Source of the DNA: Flavobacteriales bacterium UBA1820
GTDB taxonomy: Bacteria > Bacteroidota > Bacteroidia > Flavobacteriales > UBA1820
Assembly (NCBI GenBank): GCA_002314265.1
Contig: DCEW01000010.1
Span: 14,388-32,944 of the forward strand
Reading direction: 5' to 3'
DNA: 18,557 nt
The first letter of the stretch is position 1. Each line of letters begins with the position of its first letter. Below are positions 6,384-15,813 of this stretch, one piece after another. Below the pieces are notes generated by a model. The model did not search any database, was not told where the DNA came from, and was given only the letters and a program-made list of their open reading frames with translations. The position numbers and the translations under genes are program-made.

Positions 6384-8201
6384 ATGAAAAACCCGCTTCG
6401 TAGCGCACAGACGATGGATTCCCGCCGCATGGCCGGGGCACGCGCGCTGTGGAGAGCCAACGGCATGAAAAAGGAACAGATGGGGCGGCCGGTCATCGCG
6501 ATCGCCAATTCGTTTACCCAGTTTGTCCCCGGGCACGTGCATCTGCACCGGGTAGGACAGATCGTCAAGTCCGAAGTGGAAGCCCTGGGTTGCTTTGCCG
6601 CCGAGTTCAATACCATCGCCATCGACGACGGGATCGCCATGGGGCATGACGGCATGCTCTATTCGTTGCCCTCGCGCGAGATCATCGCCGACAGCGTGGA
6701 ATACATGGTCAATGCGCACAAGGCCGATGCCTTGATGTGCATCAGCAACTGCGACAAGATAACTCCCGGGATGCTCATGGCCGCCATGCGGCTGAACATC
6801 CCCACGATATTCGTCTCCGGCGGGCCGATGGAGGCCGGCAATTTCCGCGGGCGCGGGGTCGATCTGATCGATACGATGGTCATGAGCGCCGACGCCAGCG
6901 TGTCCGATGCCGACGTGCAGGAATTGGAAGGATGCGCCTGCCCCGGATGCGGTTCGTGTTCCGGAATGTTTACCGCCAATTCGATGAACTGCCTGGCCGA
7001 AGCCATCGGAATGGCCTTCCCCGGCAACGGCACGGTCGTAGCTACGCACGTCAACCGCGAGGAGATGTTCCGCCGTGCGGCGCGCACCATCGTCCGGATG
7101 GCCGAGCGGTACTACCGCGACGGGGACGATTCGGGCCTGCCGCGTTCGGTGGCTACCAAGGCGGCCTTCGAGAATGCAATGTCGCTCGACATCGCCATGG
7201 GAGGATCGACCAATACGGTGCTGCACCTGCTGGCCATCGCCCGGGAAGCGGGCGTGGACTTTACGATGGCCGATATCGACCGCCTTTCGCGCCGGGTGCC
7301 GGTGCTGTGCAAGGTGGCGCCCAACGGACATTACCACGTGCAGGATGTCAACCGCGCCGGAGGCATCATGGCGATCCTGGGGATCCTGGCCCGTGCCGGG
7401 CTGGTCGATACGCTGGTCAACCGGGCGGACGGAGAGACCCTGGGCGATGTGCTGGCCCGCTACGACGTGGCTTCGCCGGACTTTTCGCCCGAGGCGAAAA
7501 AACTGTACCTCAGTGCTCCCGCAGGACGTTTCTCCAATGAGATGGGTTCGCAGCAGACGTATTATCCCGAGATGGATACCGACCGTGCGCAAGGCTGCAT
7601 CCGGGATGTGGAACACGCGTATTTCCAGGACGGCGGCTTGGCCGTATTGAAAGGAAACATTGCAGCCGACGGCTGTATCGTCAAAACGGCAGGGGTGGAT
7701 CCGTCGCTTTTCCGCTTCGAAGGAACGGCCGTAGTCTTCGAATCGCAGGAACAGGCCGTGGAGGGCATCCTCGGCGGACGGGTGAAAGCCGGCGACGTGG
7801 TGGTAATCCGCTACGAAGGTCCGCGGGGCGGCCCGGGAATGCAGGAGATGCTCTATCCCACGTCGTACCTCAAGTCGATGCACCTGGGCAAGGCTTGCGC
7901 CCTGGTAACCGACGGGCGTTTCTCCGGAGGTTCCTCGGGACTTTCCATTGGCCACGTGTCGCCCGAGGCAGCGGCCGGCGGGCAGATCGCCATCGTGCGC
8001 GACGGCGACCGCATTGCCATCGACATCCCCGAGCGGCGCATCGAACTGCTGGTCGATGCCGATGAGATAGACCGCCGGATGAAAGCCATGAAAGAATTCA
8101 AACCCGTATCCCGCCAGCGAGTCGTGCCGCGTTCGCTCCAAGCGTACGCCATGCTGGTAAGCTCGGCCGACAAGGGCGCTGTGCGGGAGATCGAACGATG
8201 A
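6384..8201 (+). CDS. ilvD: Dihydroxy-acid dehydratase
   Basis: This enzyme dehydrates 2,3-dihydroxyisovalerate and 2,3-dihydroxy-3-methylvalerate to the 2-oxo acids that precede Val/Leu and Ile. With this start it is 605 aa. Iron-sulfur motifs are [11 protein letters not shown] (C119, C123) and [12 protein letters not shown] (C186, C189, C192), and the C-terminal signature [15 protein letters not shown] is intact. Near the N-terminus it has [13 protein letters not shown], as in E. coli IlvD, and lacks the extra Cys of plant-type [2Fe-2S] enzymes, which suggests an oxygen-sensitive [4Fe-4S] cluster. In-frame ATGs exist at 6348, 6369 and 6384. The start at 6384 (MKNPLRS) matches the family N-terminus. 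The frame is open back to 6264, but that would run through the terminator. First structural gene after the attenuator. Confidence 0.96.
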   Translation: MKNPLRSAQTMDSRRMAGARALWRANGMKKEQMGRPVIAIANSFTQFVPGHVHLHRVGQIVKSEVEALGCFAAEFNTIAIDDGIAMGHDGMLYSLPSREIIADSVEYMVNAHKADALMCISNCDKITPGMLMAAMRLNIPTIFVSGGPMEAGNFRGRGVDLIDTMVMSADASVSDADVQELEGCACPGCGSCSGMFTANSMNCLAEAIGMAFPGNGTVVATHVNREEMFRRAARTIVRMAERYYRDGDDSGLPRSVATKAAFENAMSLDIAMGGSTNTVLHLLAIAREAGVDFTMADIDRLSRRVPVLCKVAPNGHYHVQDVNRAGGIMAILGILARAGLVDTLVNRADGETLGDVLARYDVASPDFSPEAKKLYLSAPAGRFSNEMGSQQTYYPEMDTDRAQGCIRDVEHAYFQDGGLAVLKGNIAADGCIVKTAGVDPSLFRFEGTAVVFESQEQAVEGILGGRVKAGDVVVIRYEGPRGGPGMQEMLYPTSYLKSMHLGKACALVTDGRFSGGSSGLSIGHVSPEAAAGGQIAIVRDGDRIAIDIPERRIELLVDADEIDRRMKAMKEFKPVSRQRVVPRSLQAYAMLVSSADKGAVREIER

Positions 8202-8247
8202 GGTGCGAGCGGGTAAAACGATTTTTTCATCAGGCAAATCCATAAAT

Positions 8248-9990
8248 ATGAACACAAAAAATACACAAGATACACAGACTTCCAACAATCCCTGCGGGAC
8301 TCCCCGGCGAATGTCCGGCTCGCAAGCCATCATCGAGTCTTTCCTGGCGGAAGGGGCGGAAACCATTTTCGGGTATCCGGGTGGCGCGGTGATCCCGATC
8401 TACGACGCCTTGTACGACTATCGCGACCGGATCGACCACATCCTGGTGCGCCACGAGCAGGCGGCGGTGCATGCCGCCGAGGGTTATGCCCGTGCCACGG
8501 GTCGCGTGGGGGTGTGCATGGTTACCTCCGGACCGGGGGCGACCAATACGGTAACCGGCCTGGCCGACGCTTTGTTGGATTCTACCCCGGTGGTACTCAT
8601 CAGCGGACAGGTGGCTTCCTCGCTGTTGGGTACGGATGCCTTTCAGGAGACCAACTTCATCGGCATCACCCAGGCGGTAACCAAGTGGAACTGTCAGGTC
8701 AAGCGGGCACAGGACATCCCCGAGGCCATTGCCAAGGCTTTTTACATCGCCCGCAGCGGACGTCCGGGACCGGTGGTGGTGGACATCACCAAGGATGCCC
8801 AGGTAGGGATGATGGATTTTTGTTACAAGAAAGTGGAGCACATCCGTAGTTACGTTCCCTCTCCCGCTCCCGATCGGGAACAAGTGGCCGAGGCAGCTCG
8901 GCTGATCAACCTGTCCCGTCGGCCGATGGCGATGGTAGGACAAGGGGTTATTTTGGGAGATGCTGAAAAGGAATTGCTCGCTTTTCTGGAGAAAAGCGGC
9001 ATGCCGGCCGCCGCGACGCTGCTGGGGCTTTCGGCCTTGCCGAGCGACCACCCGCAGAACGTGGGCATGCTCGGGATGCACGGCAACTACGGGCCGAACA
9101 TCAAGAACAAGGATTGCGACCTGTTGGTGGCCATCGGAATGCGTTTCGACGACCGCGTGACGGGCGATCCGGACAAGTTCGGGATGGGGGCCAAGATCAT
9201 CCACCTGGAGATAGACCCCTCGGAGGTGAACAAGATCATCTATGCCGACGTGCCGGTGGTGGGTGATGTGAAACAGACCTTGCCGATGCTCACCGAGATG
9301 GTTTCTGCGCAGGACCACAGCGCGTGGATCGCCGAATTCCGCGCATGCGACAAGGTAGAGGAGCAAAAGATCATCTCCCCGGCCCTGCATCCGACTTCGG
9401 GACGCATCCGGATGGGAGAGGCCGTGCGCAAGGTGTCGGATGCCGCTCCCAAGGACACGATCATGGTAACCGACGTAGGCCAGCACCAGATGTTTGCCGC
9501 GCGGTATTGCCGATATACGACTCCGCGTACGCTCATTACTTCGGGCGGTTTGGGCACGATGGGCTACGGACTGCCGGCAGCGGTGGGGGCCAAGTTGGGC
9601 TGTCCCGACCGGCAGGTGGTTCTGTTCGTGGGCGACGGAGGTCTGCAGATGAACATCCAGGAGTTGGCCACCATCATGCAGAGCCACGTGGGCGTCAAGA
9701 TCGTCCTGCTGAATAACAACTACCTGGGCATGGTGCGTCAGTGGCAGGAACTGTTCTACAACCGCAGGTACTCGTTTACCGATATGCTCAGTCCGGAGTA
9801 TTCGCTCATCGCCCGCGCCAACGAGGTGGGATACGAACTGGTGGAAAAACGCGAAGACCTCGACGGGGCCATTGCCCGGATGCTCGAAAGCCCGGAGGCG
9901 TTCCTCTTGGAGGTCCGGGTGGAAAAGGAAGACGATGTGTTCCCCATGGTGCCGGCCGGTGCGGCGGTATCCGATATTATGCTCGAATGA
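8248..9990 (+). CDS. ilvB: Acetolactate synthase large (catalytic) subunit
   Basis: This 580-aa ThDP- and FAD-dependent acetohydroxyacid synthase condenses pyruvate with pyruvate or with 2-oxobutyrate. The N-terminal Pyr domain has GYPGGAVIPIYD and the catalytic glutamate E70 in RHEQAAVHAAEG. The C-terminal PP domain has the ThDP/Mg motif from GDGGLQMN (residue 462) to LLNNNYLG (about 487-494). Between them lies an FAD-binding region with RFDDRVTG. The ATG at 8248 adds an N/T/Q-rich extension of about 21 residues ahead of the conserved MSGSQAIIESFLAEG, and an alternative start exists at 8311. The gene follows ilvD by 46 nt and precedes its regulatory subunit ilvN by 21 nt. Confidence 0.97.
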   Translation: MNTKNTQDTQTSNNPCGTPRRMSGSQAIIESFLAEGAETIFGYPGGAVIPIYDALYDYRDRIDHILVRHEQAAVHAAEGYARATGRVGVCMVTSGPGATNTVTGLADALLDSTPVVLISGQVASSLLGTDAFQETNFIGITQAVTKWNCQVKRAQDIPEAIAKAFYIARSGRPGPVVVDITKDAQVGMMDFCYKKVEHIRSYVPSPAPDREQVAEAARLINLSRRPMAMVGQGVILGDAEKELLAFLEKSGMPAAATLLGLSALPSDHPQNVGMLGMHGNYGPNIKNKDCDLLVAIGMRFDDRVTGDPDKFGMGAKIIHLEIDPSEVNKIIYADVPVVGDVKQTLPMLTEMVSAQDHSAWIAEFRACDKVEEQKIISPALHPTSGRIRMGEAVRKVSDAAPKDTIMVTDVGQHQMFAARYCRYTTPRTLITSGGLGTMGYGLPAAVGAKLGCPDRQVVLFVGDGGLQMNIQELATIMQSHVGVKIVLLNNNYLGMVRQWQELFYNRRYSFTDMLSPEYSLIARANEVGYELVEKREDLDGAIARMLESPEAFLLEVRVEKEDDVFPMVPAGAAVSDIMLE

Positions 9991-10011
9991 CGTAAAACCC
10001 AGCGAAGAATC

Positions 10012-10563
10012 ATGGAAAAACAATACATCCTGACCGTTTTCTCGGAAAACAAAGTGGGTATCCTCAACCAGATCACCACGGTGCTCACCTGCCGCAATGT
10101 CAATATCGAAAGCCTGACCACTTCGGAGTCGGCCGTGGCGGGCATCCACCGTTTTACCATCGTGGTCAATACCGATCCGGAAAAGGTGGAAAAGATGGTG
10201 CGCCAGATCGAAAAACGCGTCGAAGTGCTCAAGGCCTTCGTCCATACCCCCGACGAGGTGGTTCAGCAGGAGATCGCCCTGTACAAGGTGTCCCGCAACC
10301 GCAATGTCGAAAACCTGGTGCGCGAACACCATGTACGCATCTTGGAGATCGGCGACGACTACATCGTGCTGGAAAAAACCGGCCATACGAGCGAAACGCA
10401 GGCGCTGTTGGAGCTTCTGCGTCCCTATGGGGTTCATCAGTTCGCGCGCACGGGTTCGGTGGCCATCGTCAAGGGCAAGGATTACCTGCTGGACGAGTGC
10501 CCCGGCATCGCCGAATTCAGGAAAGAGCAGGAGGCATCAAGAAAAGAACAAGAAACGAAATAA
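10012..10563 (+). CDS. ilvN: Acetolactate synthase small (regulatory) subunit
   Basis: This 183-aa protein has an N-terminal ACT domain (about residues 4-78: ILTVFSENKVGILNQITTVL, then NVNIESLTTS) and a C-terminal AHAS small-subunit domain ending in GSVAIVKGKDYLL. The family binds the large subunit, activates it and confers feedback inhibition, typically by valine. The Lys/Glu/Gln-rich tail (RKEQEASRKEQETK) extends slightly past the usual end. Position immediately after ilvB supports the assignment. ilvN and ilvH are not distinguished by sequence here. Confidence 0.94.
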   Translation: MEKQYILTVFSENKVGILNQITTVLTCRNVNIESLTTSESAVAGIHRFTIVVNTDPEKVEKMVRQIEKRVEVLKAFVHTPDEVVQQEIALYKVSRNRNVENLVREHHVRILEIGDDYIVLEKTGHTSETQALLELLRPYGVHQFARTGSVAIVKGKDYLLDECPGIAEFRKEQEASRKEQETK

Positions 10564-10597
10564 AACACAGAATTATCAACCAAAAAACATTGCAACC

Positions 10598-11644
10598 ATG
10601 GCAAAAATGAATTTCGGAGGGGTCGAGGAAAATGTGATCACCCGCGACGAATTCCCTCTTTCGAAGGCTCTCGAAACACTCAAAGATGAAACGATCGCCG
10701 TGATCGGATACGGCGTACAGGGCCCCGGACAGTCCCTCAACCTCAAGGACAATGGCTTCAACGTCATCGTGGGCCAGCGCAAAGGCACCAAGAGTTGGGA
10801 CAAGGCCGTAGCCGACGGATGGGTTCCCGGCCAGACGCTTTTCGAAATCGAGGAAGCAGCCGCAAAGGGCACCATCATCCAGTACCTGCTTTCCGACGCC
10901 GGCCAGATCGCCATGTGGCCGACGATCAAGAAACACCTCACAGCCGGCAAAGCGCTGTACTTCTCGCACGGCTTCGGCATCACGTACAAGGACCGTACCG
11001 GCATTGTTCCTCCGGCCGATGTGGACGTGATCATGATCGCCCCGAAGGGATCGGGCACCTCGCTGCGCCGGATGTTCCTCCAGGGTCGCGGACTGAACTC
11101 CAGCTATGCAGTCTTCCAGGATGCTACCGGCCGTGCCAAGGATCGTGTGATCGCACTCGGTATCGGCGTAGGTTCGGGTTATCTGTTCGAGACCACGTTC
11201 AAGAAGGAAGTGTACTCCGACCTTACCGGCGAACGCGGTACGCTGATGGGAGCCATCCAGGGTATCTTTGCCGCGCAGTACGACACCTTGCGTGAAAACG
11301 GCCATACGCCTTCCGAAGCGTTCAACGAGACGGTCGAGGAACTTTCCCAGAGCCTGATGCCGCTCATCGCCGAGAACGGTATGGACTGGATGTATGCCAA
11401 CTGCTCGACCACCGCTCAGCGCGGCGCTTTGGACTGGTGGAAGAAGTTCCGCGATGCCACCAAGCCGGTCTTTGAAGAACTGTACCGCGAAGTGGCTGCC
11501 GGCAACGAAGCCCAGCGCTCCATCGACTCGAACAGCCAGCCGGATTACCGCGAAAAGCTGAACAAGGAGTTGGAAGAAATGCACAATTCCGAAATGTGGC
11601 GGGCCGGTGCCGTGGTGCGCAAGCTCCGTCCGGAAAACAACTGA
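10598..11644 (+). CDS. ilvC: Ketol-acid reductoisomerase
   Basis: This 348-aa Mg- and NAD(P)H-dependent enzyme isomerises and reduces 2-acetolactate or 2-aceto-2-hydroxybutyrate to the dihydroxy acids used by IlvD. The Rossmann dinucleotide loop GYGVQGPGQ is at residues 37-45, followed by the cofactor-specificity stretch VGQRKGTKSWDKA. The SHGF motif is in ALYFSHGFGITYKDRTG. The metal-binding DLTGERGTL and the C-terminal knotted domain (LMPLIAENGMDWMYANCSTT) are present. Length and the GDW-type C-terminus match the KARI form found in other Bacteroidota. The ATG at 10598 (MAKMNFGG), after an A-rich stretch and 34 nt from ilvN, is chosen over the longer overlapping frame. Coenzyme preference is not decided here. 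Confidence 0.97.
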   Translation: MAKMNFGGVEENVITRDEFPLSKALETLKDETIAVIGYGVQGPGQSLNLKDNGFNVIVGQRKGTKSWDKAVADGWVPGQTLFEIEEAAAKGTIIQYLLSDAGQIAMWPTIKKHLTAGKALYFSHGFGITYKDRTGIVPPADVDVIMIAPKGSGTSLRRMFLQGRGLNSSYAVFQDATGRAKDRVIALGIGVGSGYLFETTFKKEVYSDLTGERGTLMGAIQGIFAAQYDTLRENGHTPSEAFNETVEELSQSLMPLIAENGMDWMYANCSTTAQRGALDWWKKFRDATKPVFEELYREVAAGNEAQRSIDSNSQPDYREKLNKELEEMHNSEMWRAGAVVRKLRPENN

Positions 11645-11890
11645 TTGCATTTCCTGCTGTCGGTTTTCCCCAGGGAAATACCGGAGCAGTCTACCCATGA
11701 GGCCTTCGGGCCGGGCCGGCCGCCTTTGATCGGGCGGCCGGCCGCAAAGTCCCCGAAAAAGAAAAGGGGCATTTCCCGCGTCTCATTCTCAATCCCTGCG
11801 GAGCATCCGGACAGGGGGGGAAGGAGCGCAGAAAGGGGAAGGGAGTGAATCCCGAAAATACAAAGGAATAAAAACGAAACACATAAGACC
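11645..11890 (+). other. Structured ilvC-leuA intergenic region (246 nt)
   Basis: No credible ORF is seen. Three hairpins follow the ilvC stop in succession. The first is imperfect (11654-11689, CTGCT/AGCAG outer and CGGT/ACCG inner stems). The second is GGCC-TTCG-GGCC (11701-11712). The third is a perfect 11-bp GC-only stem (11714-11724 with 11733-11743, 8-nt loop). None is followed by a T-tract, so they look more like RNA-stability, processing or pausing elements than terminators. The second half is purine-rich with a G7 run (11814-11820) and ends in an A-rich stretch before leuA. No full promoter match was found. Confidence 0.6.
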
Positions 11891-13381
11891 ATGAGCGAGA
11901 AAGTTTACATTTTCGACACCACGCTCCGCGACGCCGAACAGGTGCCGGGCTGCCAGTTGAACACCATTGAAAAGATCGAAGTGGCGCGTCAGCTGGAAAA
12001 ACTGGGCGTGGACATTATCGAAGCCGGATTCCCCATTTCTTCGCCCGGGGACTTCAATTCGGTGGTCGAGATCTCCAAGGCCGTTACCCGTCCCACCATC
12101 TGCGCGCTGACCCGTGCCGTGAAAAAGGACATCGAGGTAGCCGCCGACGCCCTCAAATACGCCAAACGCGGGCGCATCCACACCGGCATCGGCACGTCTC
12201 CCTACCATATCTACGAAAAACTCAATTCCAACCCCGAGGACATCGTCCGCCGGGCCGTCGAGGCCGTCAAGTATGCCCGCACCTTCGTGGACGACGTCGA
12301 GTTTTATGCCGAGGATGCCGGCCGCACGGACGAGGAGTTCCTCGCCCGGGTGGTGGAAGCCGTCATCCAGGCCGGGGCGACGGTGGTCAATATCCCCGAT
12401 ACGACCGGCTATTGCCTGCCGTGGGAATACGGCGCGAAGATCGCCTACCTGATGAACCATGTGCCCAATATCGACAAGGCCATCCTTTCCACCCATTGCC
12501 ACAACGACCTCGGCATGGCTACAGCCAACACCTTGGCCGCCATCACCAACGGAGCCCGACAGGCCGAGGTAACGATCAACGGTCTGGGCGAGCGCGCAGG
12601 CAATACCGCGCTCGAAGAAGTGGTCATGGCCATCGCCTGCCACAAGAACCTGGACTACGAAGTGGGCATCAATACCCGCGAGATCATCAACACCAGCCAC
12701 TTGGTATCCAACCTGATGCGCGTGCCGGTACAGCCGAACAAGGCCATCGTGGGCCGCAACGCCTTTGCGCATTCCTCCGGCATCCACCAGGACGGGGTGC
12801 TCAAGAGCCGCGAGACCTACGAGATCATCGACCCGGAAGACGTCGGGGTGGATCAGTCGAGCATCATCCTGACCGCCCGCAGCGGTCGCGCCGCCCTCAA
12901 GCACCACTTGAAGGAGCTGGGCTACACGCCGGAAGGGGAGGAACTCGATGCCATCTATCAGAAATTCCTCGAACTGGCCGACCGGAAAAAGGACATCTCC
13001 ATCCGCGACCTCGAAGTCCTCGCCGGACGCACCAAGGTGGATGCTCCCATCAAGCTGGAAACGCTTCAGGTCGTTTGCGGACAGTCCACCGTACCTACGG
13101 CCACCGTGCAGATCAGCTTCGGCGGCGATACCTTCACCGAGACAGCCTATGGCAACGGTCCGGTCGATGCCGCCTTCAATGCCGTCAAGAGCATTACCAA
13201 ACGCCGGGTACACATCGAGGAATTCCTCGTGCAGGCCATCACGCGCGGCAGCGACGACCTGGGCAAGGTACACATCCAGGTTTCCCACAAGGGTAAGATG
13301 TATTACGGCTTCGGAGCCAATACCGACATCGTTACCGCCTCGGTGGAATCCCTGCTCGATGCCTTGAGCAAAATCGCCTGA
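11891..13381 (+). CDS. leuA: 2-isopropylmalate synthase
   Basis: This 496-aa enzyme condenses acetyl-CoA with 2-oxoisovalerate, the committed step to leucine. The TIM-barrel catalytic domain starts with [12 protein letters not shown] (residues 9-20) and contains the metal-binding HCHNDLG (H202, H204) and [14 protein letters not shown]. The C-terminal LeuA regulatory domain is present ([14 protein letters not shown] and the terminal [18 protein letters not shown]), so leucine feedback inhibition is expected. This length and layout fit type-1 LeuA rather than homocitrate or citramalate synthase, though citramalate synthase can only be excluded by alignment. The ATG at 11891 ([14 protein letters not shown]) is the natural start, after an A-rich initiation region. 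Confidence 0.95.
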   Translation: MSEKVYIFDTTLRDAEQVPGCQLNTIEKIEVARQLEKLGVDIIEAGFPISSPGDFNSVVEISKAVTRPTICALTRAVKKDIEVAADALKYAKRGRIHTGIGTSPYHIYEKLNSNPEDIVRRAVEAVKYARTFVDDVEFYAEDAGRTDEEFLARVVEAVIQAGATVVNIPDTTGYCLPWEYGAKIAYLMNHVPNIDKAILSTHCHNDLGMATANTLAAITNGARQAEVTINGLGERAGNTALEEVVMAIACHKNLDYEVGINTREIINTSHLVSNLMRVPVQPNKAIVGRNAFAHSSGIHQDGVLKSRETYEIIDPEDVGVDQSSIILTARSGRAALKHHLKELGYTPEGEELDAIYQKFLELADRKKDISIRDLEVLAGRTKVDAPIKLETLQVVCGQSTVPTATVQISFGGDTFTETAYGNGPVDAAFNAVKSITKRRVHIEEFLVQAITRGSDDLGKVHIQVSHKGKMYYGFGANTDIVTASVESLLDALSKIA

Positions 13382-13622
13382 CGCCCCTTTCCGCAAAACG
13401 CACCGGAGTTTCTTCCCCGAGGAGGCTGGCAAGCCCTCAAAAGGGCAAAAGACGGGGATAGGGAAGGAACGGGACGGTGATCCGGCAAACGGCGCACGGC
13501 GGAAGAGAGAAGGGGGACGAGCGGCAAAGATGCGCATCCGGAAGAGAAGAAGAGAAAATGAGGCGGGAAAGGATACCCGATCCGAAAAACACAAAAAACG
13601 AGCGATCATCAACCAAACGAAC
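13382..13622 (+). other. leuA-leuC intergenic region (241 nt)
   Basis: The gap is purine-rich on the coding strand, particularly from 13440 to 13590. A small GCCC-TCAAAA-GGGC hairpin (13433-13446) is the only clear structure, and it is not followed by T residues. A 31-codon in-frame extension upstream of leuC (from 13530) is dominated by Lys and Arg and lies outside the LeuC family N-terminus, so it is treated as untranslated. No promoter or terminator was recognised. Confidence 0.5.
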
Positions 13623-15014
13623 ATGAATACTTTATTCGACAAAATATGGGATGCTCACGTAGTGGGGCACGTCGAAGGCGGCTCGGACATTCTGTACATC
13701 GACCGCCAGTACATCCACGAGGTAACCAGCCCGCAGGCTTTCGAAGGGCTTCGCCGGCGGGGGATCTCCGTCTTCCGTCCCCGGCAGGTAACGGCCACCC
13801 CGGACCACAACATCCCCACCGAACATCAGGAACTCCCCCCGCGCGACCCGCAGTCCCGCACCCAGGTAGAAACCCTGGTGAAGAACTGCGCCGAAAACGG
13901 CATCGAACTCTTCGGAGTAGGGTCGCCCCGCAACGGCATCGTCCACGTCGTCGGCCCGCAGACAGGGCTTACCCAGCCCGGCATGACCATCGTGTGCGGG
14001 GATAGCCACACCTCTACGCACGGCGCCTTGGGCTGCATCGCCTTCGGGATAGGCACCAGCGAGGTGGAAATGGTACTCGCCTCGCAGTGCGTGCTTCAGG
14101 TACGTCCCAAGACCATGCGCATCCGGGTGGAAGGCCAGTTGCGCGAAGGAGTTTGTGCCAAGGACGTCATTCTGTACATCATCTCCCGCCTGGGAACAGG
14201 CGGAGGCACGGGGTATTTCGTCGAATTTGCCGGCAGCGCCATCCGCAGCCTTTCGATGGAAGGCCGCATGACCGTCTGCAACATGAGCATCGAGATGGGC
14301 GCCCGCGGAGGGATGATCGCCCCGGACGAGGTAACCTTCGAGTACCTCCGCGGACGGGAATTCGCCCCCAAGGGAGCGGATTGGGACCGTGCGGTGGAGC
14401 GTTGGAGCCGCTTGCACAGCGACCCCGATGCCCGGTTCGACGCCGAAGTCGAGTTCGACGCGGCGGACATCGCCCCGATGATCACCTACGGGACCAACCC
14501 GGGCATGGGACTTCGGATAACGGACCGTATCCCCCAGGCCGACACGCTGGAGGAAAAATCCCGCGCATCGTTCCACAAGGCTTTGGACTACATGGGTTTC
14601 CAGGAAGGAGAACCGATGCTCGGCAAACGGGTGGACTATGTCTTTGTCGGCAGTTGCACCAACGGCCGGATCGAGGACCTGCGCGTCTTTGCCCAGTATG
14701 TAAAAGGCAAACGGAAAGCCCCGGGAGTAACGGCCTGGATCGTGCCCGGGAGCAAGGAAGTCGAGCGGCTGGCCATCGAAGAAGGCCTGTGCGACATCCT
14801 GCAGGAGGCCGGGTTCGAACTTCGCCAGCCCGGTTGTTCGGCTTGTCTGGCCATGAACGACGACAAAGTCCCTGCCGGAAAATACTGTCTGTCCACCTCG
14901 AACCGCAACTTCGAGGGACGCCAGGGCCCCGGTGCGCGCACGCTGCTGTGCGGACCGCTGGTAGCGGCCGCCGCTGCCGTAACGGGCGTGGTAACCGATC
15001 CTTTGGCACATTGA
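13623..15014 (+). CDS. leuC: 3-isopropylmalate dehydratase large subunit
   Basis: This 463-aa aconitase-superfamily subunit works with LeuD to isomerise 2-isopropylmalate to 3-isopropylmalate. The [4Fe-4S] ligands are C345 in GSCTNGR and C405/C408 in GCSACLAMN. Other signatures are [13 protein letters not shown], the [10 protein letters not shown] stretch near residues 57-66 and [19 protein letters not shown] near the C-terminus. The length is typical of the bacterial two-subunit enzyme. The start at 13623 ([14 protein letters not shown]) matches the family. leuD follows after a 189-nt gap. Confidence 0.97.
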   Translation: MNTLFDKIWDAHVVGHVEGGSDILYIDRQYIHEVTSPQAFEGLRRRGISVFRPRQVTATPDHNIPTEHQELPPRDPQSRTQVETLVKNCAENGIELFGVGSPRNGIVHVVGPQTGLTQPGMTIVCGDSHTSTHGALGCIAFGIGTSEVEMVLASQCVLQVRPKTMRIRVEGQLREGVCAKDVILYIISRLGTGGGTGYFVEFAGSAIRSLSMEGRMTVCNMSIEMGARGGMIAPDEVTFEYLRGREFAPKGADWDRAVERWSRLHSDPDARFDAEVEFDAADIAPMITYGTNPGMGLRITDRIPQADTLEEKSRASFHKALDYMGFQEGEPMLGKRVDYVFVGSCTNGRIEDLRVFAQYVKGKRKAPGVTAWIVPGSKEVERLAIEEGLCDILQEAGFELRQPGCSACLAMNDDKVPAGKYCLSTSNRNFEGRQGPGARTLLCGPLVAAAAAVTGVVTDPLAH

Positions 15015-15045
15015 CATCTTCGTCCCGGCGGACGGATGTATTTTT
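15015..15045 (+). terminator. Possible weak or internal terminator after leuC
   Basis: Directly after the leuC stop, CATC-TT-CGTCC (15015-15025) pairs with GGACG-GATG (15030-15038), with a CGGC loop and a TT bulge. It runs into TATTTTT (15039-15045). The stem is interrupted and the T-tract contains an A, so partial termination or pausing is more likely than full termination. Confidence 0.4.
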
Positions 15046-15203
15046 CCCTTGCCGGGGGGGGGAACACTTAAGGGAGGAAGAAAGGAAAGCCCGCTGAGGA
15101 TTCTGCAGGGGAGCGCGCGTGAGAGCGCGGCCTCCATGCGGGGTGAAGAAAGGGAAAAGCAAAGAAACAAAACGAAACAAAAGGGCCCAGCCCCATCGAA
15201 GAC
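15046..15203 (+). other. Remainder of leuC-leuD intergenic region
   Basis: It holds a run of nine G (15054-15062), a purine-rich stretch and a hairpin. In the hairpin, GGAG-CGCGC (15110-15118) pairs with GCGCG-(GC)-CTCC (15125-15135) around a 6-nt loop, with a 2-nt bulge. An A-rich segment precedes the leuD ATG. No gene or full promoter match was found. Confidence 0.5.
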
Positions 15204-15794
15204 ATGATAGAAAAGTTTACCGTACTCACTTCCACGGCAGTGCCCGTGAACATTGAGAACATCGATACCGACCAGATCATCCCTGCCCGTTTCCTCAAGG
15301 CCACTTCGCGCGAGGGCTTCGGGCAGAACCTGTTCCGCGACTGGCGTTACACGCCCGAGGGAACGCCCCGGGCGGATTTCGTGCTCAACGATAGCCGGTA
15401 TGGCGGTCAGATCCTGTTGGCAGGCAAGAACTTCGGCTGCGGATCGAGCCGCGAACATGCCGCTTGGGCCATCCTGGGGGCAGGATTCCGCGCGGTGGTG
15501 TCCAGTTATTTCGCCGACATCTTCCGCGGGAACGCCCTGAACAACGGCCTTCTGCCCGTACAGGTCTCCCCGGAGTACCTCGCCCGGCTGTTTGAGGCCG
15601 TACAGGCCGACCCTTCGCTGCGCCTGACCATTGACCTGGAACGTCAGACGATCGAAGCCCCCGGAGTGGGTGCGGAGCATTTCGATATTTCTTCCTACAA
15701 GAAGCAGTGCCTGCTCAACGGATACGACGATGTCGACTATCTGGTCAGCCAGCGCGGGCGCGTGGAGGAGTTCGAGAAAAACAGAACCGAATAA
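15204..15794 (+). CDS. leuD: 3-isopropylmalate dehydratase small subunit
   Basis: This 196-aa protein is the swivelling domain subunit that completes the active site of LeuC. Signatures are [14 protein letters not shown] near residues 19-32 and the substrate-binding [17 protein letters not shown] at about 77-93, followed by [16 protein letters not shown]. The length is typical for the two-subunit enzyme. The ATG at 15204 follows an A-rich leader. The stop codon is 19 nt from the leuB ATG, so leuD and leuB are tightly linked. Confidence 0.97.
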   Translation: MIEKFTVLTSTAVPVNIENIDTDQIIPARFLKATSREGFGQNLFRDWRYTPEGTPRADFVLNDSRYGGQILLAGKNFGCGSSREHAAWAILGAGFRAVVSSYFADIFRGNALNNGLLPVQVSPEYLARLFEAVQADPSLRLTIDLERQTIEAPGVGAEHFDISSYKKQCLLNGYDDVDYLVSQRGRVEEFEKNRTE

Positions 15795-15813
15795 ACAAAA
15801 TACGTCATACACA

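Noticed and set aside
8230..10437. Very long minus-strand open frame opposite ilvB-ilvN
   Set aside because: It is antisense to well-supported genes, its composition is His/Asp/Gly/Arg-rich as expected for the complement of GC-rich coding DNA, and no family motif is visible. Similar antisense frames opposite ilvD, leuC and leuA were rejected for the same reason.
13530..13622. In-frame N-terminal extension of leuC
   Set aside because: The 31 residues are mostly Lys/Arg and lie before the conserved LeuC start [14 protein letters not shown].
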